Assembly (NCBI GenBank): GCA_026388595.1
Contig: JAPLJM010000117.1
Coordinates: 1-20,936 of the forward strand
Length of the DNA stretch: 20,936 nucleotides
DNA from: Deltaproteobacteria bacterium
GTDB lineage: Bacteria; Desulfobacterota; Syntrophia; Syntrophales; Fen-1087
Direction of reading: 5' to 3'
Program-made: the position numbers and the translations under genes
Notes under the pieces: generated by a model
What the model was told of the DNA's origin: nothing
The model's database searches: none
What the model saw: the letters and a program-made list of their open reading frames with translations, nothing else
Shown here: positions 15,948 through 20,936 of the stretch, in pieces
Numbering within the stretch: position 1 is the stretch's first letter
Layout of the letters: each line of letters starts with the position of its first letter

Positions 15948-17518
15948 CGGCGCGGGGATGGGGCATCGATGGTCGGACATTCTTCTGGGCTTTATTGTCC
16001 GGCGTCCTGCTCTTTCTTTCCTTTCCCAAGTTCGGTGCGGGCCTGCTCGCCTGGATCGCTTTGGTTCCCCTCCTGTATGCCCTGCAGGCGAAAAGTGCCT
16101 GGCAGGGTTTTCTGACGGGCTTCACCACTGGTCTTTCCGCCACTATCGGGATCATTTACTGGATTACCTATGTTGTTGTTAATTACGGCTATCTCCCGAT
16201 TCCAGTGGGAATTGCCGCCATGCTTTTGCTGTCGGCCTACCTGGCCCTCTATGTTGCACTCTTTGCCGCCGGTATCATTTATTTTCATGGCCGGGGTATC
16301 CCACGGGTGCTTTCAGCGCCGCTGCTCTGGACATCCCTGGAATATGCCAAATCACACCTCCTGACGGGCTTCCCCTGGGAAAACCTCGGTTATTCGCAGT
16401 ATCTCTATGGACCCCTGATTCAGATGGCCGATGTGACCGGCGTCTTCGGACTGACCTTTGCCATTGTTTTCATCAATGTCGTCATTTTTGACGTCCTTCA
16501 TTTCTGGCGGTCCAGGACCGACGGGAAGCAGTCGTTCAAGCGCATCAAGGTCGAAATTGCCGCAGGCTGCCTGCTCATGGTTATCCTTGCGGGTTATGGG
16601 ATTTTCCGCATCATGGGTGTGGAGGAATCCTGCAACCGGTCCCCGCAAATGCCCGTCAGCCTTATCCAGGGCAATATTGACCAGAGCATCAAGTGGCGAC
16701 CGGCTTTCCAGGAGGAAACCATCCGTATCTACAAAACCCTTACCCTGCAGGCAGCTCCTGCAGGCAATGGTCTGATCCTTTGGCCGGAAACGGCGGCCCC
16801 CTTCTTTTTTCAGGATCAGGATGAGATGCACCGCGAAGTGGTCTCCCTCCCAAGATTGAGCGGCAACTGGCTGCTCTTCGGCAGTCCCAGCTACCAGAGG
16901 GACGGCGCTCAATTGGCTTTTTTGAACAGCGCCTTTCTTCTCTCTCCGGATGGCCGGATAAGCGGTCGGTACGACAAAGTGCACCTGGTGCCCTATGGAG
17001 AATACGTCCCCTTGCGTCGATTCTTTCCCTTTATCAGCAAACTGGTGGAGGGGATCGGCGATTTCCGGAGCGGGCCCGGCTATGAACCGCTGATCATGCA
17101 GGTTGCCAAGGCTCAGAAACTGGGGGTCATGATCTGCTACGAAGGCATCCTGCCGGAAGCCGGTCGGGCATATCGGCAGCGGGGCGCAGGGCTTCTGGTG
17201 AACATGACCAACGACGCCTGGTTCGGAAATACCTCGGCGCCCTATCAGCATCTGTCCATGACGGTATTCAGGTCTGTGGAAAACCGGCTGTATCTGGTTC
17301 GGGCCGCCAATACGGGCATCAGTGCAATCATTGACCCCACAGGCCGGATTCTGGCGCGCACGGCTCTGTTTGAAAAAGCCACGCTTCCGGGAACAATCCG
17401 GTTCATGAACATGAATACCTTCTATTCAACCCATGGGGATGTATTTGTTTATGGTTGCATCCTTGGATTGATCCTGATATTTGCCATATCAATAAAAAAA
17501 AGGAGAAGTAAACCATGA
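15938..17518 (+). CDS. lnt: Apolipoprotein N-acyltransferase
   Basis: This 526-residue inner-membrane enzyme adds the third acyl chain to the N-terminal Cys of lipoproteins, the last step of lipoprotein maturation in Gram-negative bacteria. Six or so N-terminal hydrophobic segments (about 15-225) precede a periplasmic nitrilase-like domain and a last membrane helix near the C-terminus. The catalytic triad is visible as E284 (LWPETAAPF), K347 (YDKVHLVPYGEYVPL) and C400 (GVMICYEG), with NMTNDAWFG (422-430) also conserved. Its length matches the family. The ATG at 15938 overlaps the upstream stop by 10 nt and has no strong ribosome binding site of its own, which points to translational coupling. 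Its TGA overlaps the ATG of prfB (ATGA). Confidence 0.96.
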   Translation: MGVAARGWGIDGRTFFWALLSGVLLFLSFPKFGAGLLAWIALVPLLYALQAKSAWQGFLTGFTTGLSATIGIIYWITYVVVNYGYLPIPVGIAAMLLLSAYLALYVALFAAGIIYFHGRGIPRVLSAPLLWTSLEYAKSHLLTGFPWENLGYSQYLYGPLIQMADVTGVFGLTFAIVFINVVIFDVLHFWRSRTDGKQSFKRIKVEIAAGCLLMVILAGYGIFRIMGVEESCNRSPQMPVSLIQGNIDQSIKWRPAFQEETIRIYKTLTLQAAPAGNGLILWPETAAPFFFQDQDEMHREVVSLPRLSGNWLLFGSPSYQRDGAQLAFLNSAFLLSPDGRISGRYDKVHLVPYGEYVPLRRFFPFISKLVEGIGDFRSGPGYEPLIMQVAKAQKLGVMICYEGILPEAGRAYRQRGAGLLVNMTNDAWFGNTSAPYQHLSMTVFRSVENRLYLVRAANTGISAIIDPTGRILARTALFEKATLPGTIRFMNMNTFYSTHGDVFVYGCILGLILIFAISIKKRRSKP

Positions 17519-18607
17519 TTGAAGGATTACCGGAAGCCATTGCGGATGTAAAAAAGAGAATCGACAGGCTCGGAGAATGCCTTTGACATCCCTGACAAGG
17601 ATAGCAATATAAAAGAGCTGGAAGCGCTTTGTCTGCGGGAGGATTTTTGGAACGACCAGGACAAGGCCCGTGATGTTCTAAAAAAGAAGACGCGACTGGA
17701 TCATATCGTCGTCCACTGGAAAGGGCTTAAAGGAACCGTCGACGATCTGAATGAACTTTATGAACTGGCCAGTGTGGAGGAGGATGAAGAAGCCCTGATG
17801 GAAGTGGGCCGGGACCTGGAAAAACTGGCAACCGCCGTGCGGGATGAAGAGCTTAAGCTAATGCTGGGCTCGGAGCAGGACCCCATGAATGCCATCCTGT
17901 CCATTCATGCCGGGGCGGGCGGTACTGAAGCGCAGGACTGGGCTGAGATGCTGTTGCGCATGTATTTGCGTTGGGCGGAACGCAGGAGATTTAAAACCAC
18001 CATCATCGACTTTCTTCCCGGCGACGAAGCAGGTGTGAAAAGCGTCACTCTGACGATGGAAGGTGAATACGCCTACGGCTATGCCAAAGCAGAAATCGGT
18101 ATCCACCGGCTTGTCCGGATATCTCCCTTTGACGCCGGCGCCAGGCGGCATACTTCCTTTGCCTCAGTCTTTGTCTATCCCGAGATTGATGACGAGATCG
18201 TTGTGGAAATCGATGAGGATGATCTCCGCATCGACACCTACCGTTCCACCGGAGCCGGCGGACAGCACGTGAATAAGACCGATTCTGCCGTGCGGCTCAC
18301 CCATCTGCCCACTGGCATCGTCGTGCAATGCCAGAATGAGCGTTCCCAGCACAAAAATAAGGCGATGGCGATGAAGTATCTCAAGTCGCGTATCTATGAA
18401 ATGAAACTCAAGGAGCAAAACGCCAAACTCGATGAAGTGAACAAGTCAAAAAAAGATATTGCCTGGGGCAGCCAGATCCGGTCCTATGTTCTTCACCCCT
18501 ATAAAATGATTAAGGATCACCGTACTAATCTGGAAGTTGGAAACGCCACGCGTGTTTTGGATGGCGATATCGACGATTTTATTGAGGCCTATCTGCTGTC
18601 GGCGTAA
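17515..18607 (+). CDS. prfB: Peptide chain release factor 2, made by programmed +1 frameshift
   Basis: RF2 recognises UAA and UGA stop codons and triggers peptide release on the ribosome. The gene starts at ATG 17515 (AGGAG 17501-17505) and reads 23 codons to CTT, where an in-frame TGA (17584-17586) ends the zero frame. A +1 shift (skipping T17584) continues with GAC ATC CCT and gives 363 residues, close to the 365 of E. coli RF2. The join is 17515-17583 plus 17585-18607. The anticodon-like SPF is at 203-205 and the catalytic GGQ at 248-250, both intact and at the expected positions, and the post-shift DFWNDQDKA is typical. Annotations that start at a later GTG (17774) would lose 86 residues. 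The ATGA overlap with lnt indicates one operon. Confidence 0.97.
17572..17587 (+). promoter_or_regulatory. RF2 autoregulatory frameshift site
   Basis: The slippery CTT TGA C (17581-17587) is the conserved RF2 shift site. At low RF2 the slow UGA lets the peptidyl-tRNA slip from CUU to UUU. An internal Shine-Dalgarno-like GGAG (17572-17575) lies 5 nt before CTT, slightly farther and weaker than the AGGGGG in E. coli. Confidence 0.93.
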
Positions 18608-18610
18608 CAT

Positions 18611-18676
18611 AAAAGCTTCGCATAGACGGTGGAAAATGGTTCGCAAGCAGCGAATCAAATCGCCTTTCCAGCTTTT
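18611..18676 (+). terminator. Nested stem structure after prfB, possible terminator or RNA element
   Basis: Three nested complementary pairs can form: AAAAGC (18611-18616) with GCTTTT (18671-18676), TGGAAA (18630-18635) with TTTCCA (18665-18670), and TTCGC (18640-18644) with GCGAA (18650-18654). The last short T-run is part of the outer stem. The rest of the gap up to 18904 shows no gene. Confidence 0.4.
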
Positions 18677-18781
18677 AGGTTAAACGGTCGTCTTTCATCA
18701 TAATGTATTATGAGAATCCCTGAAGCGAAAAAGTTTTTTGAGCGGCGGCGAAGCCATTTTTCAAGCGTCTCAATATATGAT

Positions 18782-18810
18782 TTGGGAAAGCGTGGCGCCT
18801 GTGATATACA
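18782..18810 (+). promoter_or_regulatory. Possible promoter of the lytic transglycosylase gene
   Basis: TTGGGA (18782-18787) and TATACA (18805-18810) are separated by 17 nt, about 95 nt before the ATG. Each box matches 4 of 6 consensus bases, so the support is modest. Confidence 0.35.
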
Positions 18811-18904
18811 AGTCCCGTTTGTTTTTTAATCCGATGCGGCAGGCAGAACAAAATGTCGGTTCCCCCTGGAAGCATCGAAGAAATTTATAAAAGGAGTCCC
18901 TCGC

Positions 18905-20638
18905 ATGCCAAGATTCATCATGAGATCGACCATGATCCTTTCTTTTCTGTTGATCGGTCAGATTCCCGTCCAGGTCTTTTCCACAGGACATGTATATGCA
19001 CAGACATCGTCAGGCAGTATTCTGACGGGGGTCGTGTCAAGCACGGAAAAGCGGCAAACATCAGAAAATAAAGCGGCGGCGGCTGAAACTGGAAAAAAGA
19101 TTGAGTCGGCAGATAAGCCCGCCATTGAGAAAAATACCGATAAGGAAATCCAGGAAGAAGAGCAGAACATCATGGAGGATGCCCTGACACTCTTGGATGA
19201 GTCCGAAGAATACTGGAAGAAGGGAGACCTGGAAAGCGCCTTGGATCTGCTGGATCAGGCCTATGCCCTCATTATCGAAACAGACGATGACCCGGCCATA
19301 GCAAGACAGAAGGACGACCTCCGCCTGCTGATCTCAAAACGTATTCTCGCTATCTATTCGTCCCGCCAAACAGTGACCAGCGGTAAGCGGAGCGAGATTC
19401 CCATGACCATGAACGCGGATGTGGAAAAAGAGATCCGTAGTTTTCAGAGTTTCGAAAGAGATTTTTTTATTTCATCCTATCGACGCTCCGGCCTCTACCG
19501 TCCGATGATCGTCAGGGAACTGAAAAAAGCAGGGCTTCCCGAAGAGTTATCCTGGCTCCCGCTTGTGGAAAGCGGTTTCAAAATTTCTGCTCTGTCACGG
19601 GCACGGGCACTCGGCCCCTGGCAATTCATTCCCTCGACGGGATATAAATATGGTCTGAACCGGGACGAATGGATCGATGAACGGATGGATCCGGAAAAGT
19701 CAACCCGGGCAGCCATCGGCTATCTGAAGGATCTGCATAACATGTTCGGCGACTGGCTGACGGTTCTGGCAGCATATAACTGCGGGGAGGGGAGGGTGCT
19801 CCGGGTCATTTCCGGTCAGCATCTGAATTATCTGGACCGTTTCTGGGATCTTTATCACCTGCTGCCCTATGAGACGGCACGCTATGTGCCTCGTTTTCTG
19901 GCCACATTACAGATCGTCAAGGAGCCGGCAAAATTCGGCATGGATCTCGGTCAGCCGCTGGAAAAACAAATCCCCTACGAAGAAGTCAAATCACAAAAAA
20001 ACATGCGGCTGCAGGATATTGCCACGGCACTCGAAATTCCCGAGGATGTCCTCAATACCCTCAATCCGGAACTTCGACATCGCATGACGCCCGACCGGGA
20101 CTATCCGTTTAAAGTTCCCCTGGAGATGGCGGAGAAATTTGTGAAGGTCGCTGACGATATTCAGCGAGGAGAAAAACCGAAACAGATCCGGATGACAGGC
20201 AAATCCGGCTCTGGTTTTAAACGGCATAAAGTCAGGCGTGGAGAAACCATGGCTTCCGTTGCGCGTCGCTACGGCATATCGGTGAATTCTTTGATGGCAT
20301 ACAATGGCCTGTCCGCTAAAAAAGGGGTCTACGTCGGACAGCGGTTAAAGGTGCCGCTCCGCGGGGTCCGCTATACGAAAGACACATCGGGACAGCCGTC
20401 CGAGCGCGACAAGAGTCAGAACGAACAGATCAGCCGCTATAAAGTGAAGAAGGGAGACACGCTGTCGTCGTTGGCACAGCGGTTCAAAACAACGCCGGCG
20501 GAAATCAGGAAGCTGAACAAGATCAAAGGAGATTCCATTCAGACCGGGAGAATTATCAAAGTCGGCTCCCAATCCGGTGTCTCCAAGAACGAGACGGAAC
20601 CGGTAAAGCAAAGCGGCGGCAAGAAAGTCGTTCGGTGA
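18905..20638 (+). CDS. MltD-type membrane-bound lytic murein transglycosylase with LysM repeats
   Basis: This 577-residue exported enzyme cleaves peptidoglycan glycan strands to 1,6-anhydro products. A basic start and hydrophobic stretch (residues 1-25) lead to HVYAQT, a likely signal peptidase I site near 32; there is no lipobox Cys, unlike E. coli MltD. A charged region (45-190) with a short TPR-like helix pair comes before the SLT domain (about 195-335), with catalytic E222 in LPLVESGF, ALGPWQFIPSTG (235-246), AAYNCGEGRV (289-298) and ETARYVPRFLA (323-333). A degenerate LysM-like segment (about 357-405) and two clear LysM repeats (441-483, 512-553) bind peptidoglycan. AGGAG (18892-18896) lies 8 nt before the ATG. 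It is probably a unit separate from prfB. Confidence 0.93.
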   Translation: MPRFIMRSTMILSFLLIGQIPVQVFSTGHVYAQTSSGSILTGVVSSTEKRQTSENKAAAAETGKKIESADKPAIEKNTDKEIQEEEQNIMEDALTLLDESEEYWKKGDLESALDLLDQAYALIIETDDDPAIARQKDDLRLLISKRILAIYSSRQTVTSGKRSEIPMTMNADVEKEIRSFQSFERDFFISSYRRSGLYRPMIVRELKKAGLPEELSWLPLVESGFKISALSRARALGPWQFIPSTGYKYGLNRDEWIDERMDPEKSTRAAIGYLKDLHNMFGDWLTVLAAYNCGEGRVLRVISGQHLNYLDRFWDLYHLLPYETARYVPRFLATLQIVKEPAKFGMDLGQPLEKQIPYEEVKSQKNMRLQDIATALEIPEDVLNTLNPELRHRMTPDRDYPFKVPLEMAEKFVKVADDIQRGEKPKQIRMTGKSGSGFKRHKVRRGETMASVARRYGISVNSLMAYNGLSAKKGVYVGQRLKVPLRGVRYTKDTSGQPSERDKSQNEQISRYKVKKGDTLSSLAQRFKTTPAEIRKLNKIKGDSIQTGRIIKVGSQSGVSKNETEPVKQSGGKKVVR

Positions 20639-20715
20639 AAAATCCTGTTTTGTTAAGCTTATTGTTCATACAGGTGTATCGTGTTTATTTCTCCGATAAT
20701 GCAGCACGATAACAT

Positions 20716-20936
20716 CTAGACAAATCCGATTTCGTGGCTGTAGGTGAATTGTCGTTTCCAGTCCACATGGGGGTGGGCCTTGTTGAAGCGTTCCACCCCT
20801 GCCTGTTTCATGGACTCCTTATCAACCGTCACAGGATGATAACCACCGATAAAGCCGGCGTCCGGGGCAATTACCGCATGATGTCCCGGCAAGCAGTCGC
20901 ACTCGGCCGCAATATTCAGCAGGGCATTGATCAGGA
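20716..20936 (-). CDS. DUF362-like (Fe-S) protein, C-terminal part only
   Basis: The frame is cut by the right edge of the window and runs on the - strand to TAG (complement of 20716-20718), giving 72 residues. The segments LINALLNIAAECDCLPGHHA, IAPDAGFIGGYHPVTVDKES and a C-terminal FTYSHEIGFV match my memory of the C-terminus of DUF362 proteins, where an ECDC-type motif and PVAVD follow a ferredoxin-like CxxC domain. These proteins are common in anaerobes and have no settled function. The Fe-S part would lie outside the window. It converges on the transglycosylase gene with a 77-nt gap; only a weak 7-bp stem (20677-20683 with 20705-20711) is seen there. Confidence 0.75.
   Translation of the reverse strand, partial: LINALLNIAAECDCLPGHHAVIAPDAGFIGGYHPVTVDKESMKQAGVERFNKAHPHVDWKRQFTYSHEIGFV

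Noticed and set aside
15144..15980. 278-codon open frame on the - strand
   Set aside because: It is the mirror of the CBS-domain gene; the sense frame has unmistakable CorC motifs.
16352..17251. 299-codon open frame on the - strand
   Set aside because: It is antisense to lnt, which carries its full catalytic triad.
20677..20711. Terminator between the transglycosylase gene and the convergent DUF362-like gene
   Set aside because: The stem has only 7 bp with a 21-nt loop and no T-run, too weak to call.

Overview
The window looks like chromosomal DNA of an anaerobic Desulfobacterota (former Deltaproteobacteria), possibly close to Syntrophus/Smithella. This is inferred from the gene set (rubrerythrin, B12-dependent ribonucleotide reductase, an AidB-like acyl-CoA dehydrogenase, conserved anaerobe-type hypothetical proteins) and from gene style. 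No rRNA marker is present, so the assignment is not proven. No tRNA, rRNA, CRISPR array or intact mobile element was seen.

Layout. Bases 1-3417 form a loose set of mostly single genes on the + strand with uneven base composition: the tail of a type II NADH dehydrogenase, an AT-rich universal stress protein, a short rubrerythrin, a hemolysin III/PAQR-like membrane protein, the broken 3' end of a class II cytochrome c gene ending at a strong terminator, and a CarF/TMEM189-type lipid desaturase homologue. Most of these are stress or redox proteins. Bases 3674-7694 lie on the - strand: nrdJ, with a promoter overlapped by two NrdR-box-like sites, and upstream of it an orphan GspE/PilB-type ATPase.

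Bases 7881-11501 are a tight two-gene + strand unit: an AidB-like acyl-CoA dehydrogenase, then 3 nt later an unusual 674-residue protein. The latter has a PLD-like (HKD) N-terminus and an S24/LexA-like C-terminus, both lacking catalytic residues, with no helicase core between them. Its stop codon directly abuts the stop of a convergent conserved hypothetical gene (11502-12332, - strand).

Bases 12796-20638 are + strand housekeeping genes: a DEAD-box RNA helicase, then a compact run of radical SAM protein, CorC/YbeX-like CBS protein (apparently with an AUU start), apolipoprotein N-acyltransferase lnt and prfB (with the classical programmed +1 frameshift), followed by an MltD-type lytic transglycosylase with LysM repeats. 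The window ends inside a - strand gene for a DUF362-like protein.

The points most worth a second look are the doubly degenerate PLD/S24 protein coupled to an AidB-like enzyme, the tandem NrdR-type sites at nrdJ, the AUU start of the corC-like gene, and an apparently O2-dependent lipid desaturase family member in a putative anaerobe.
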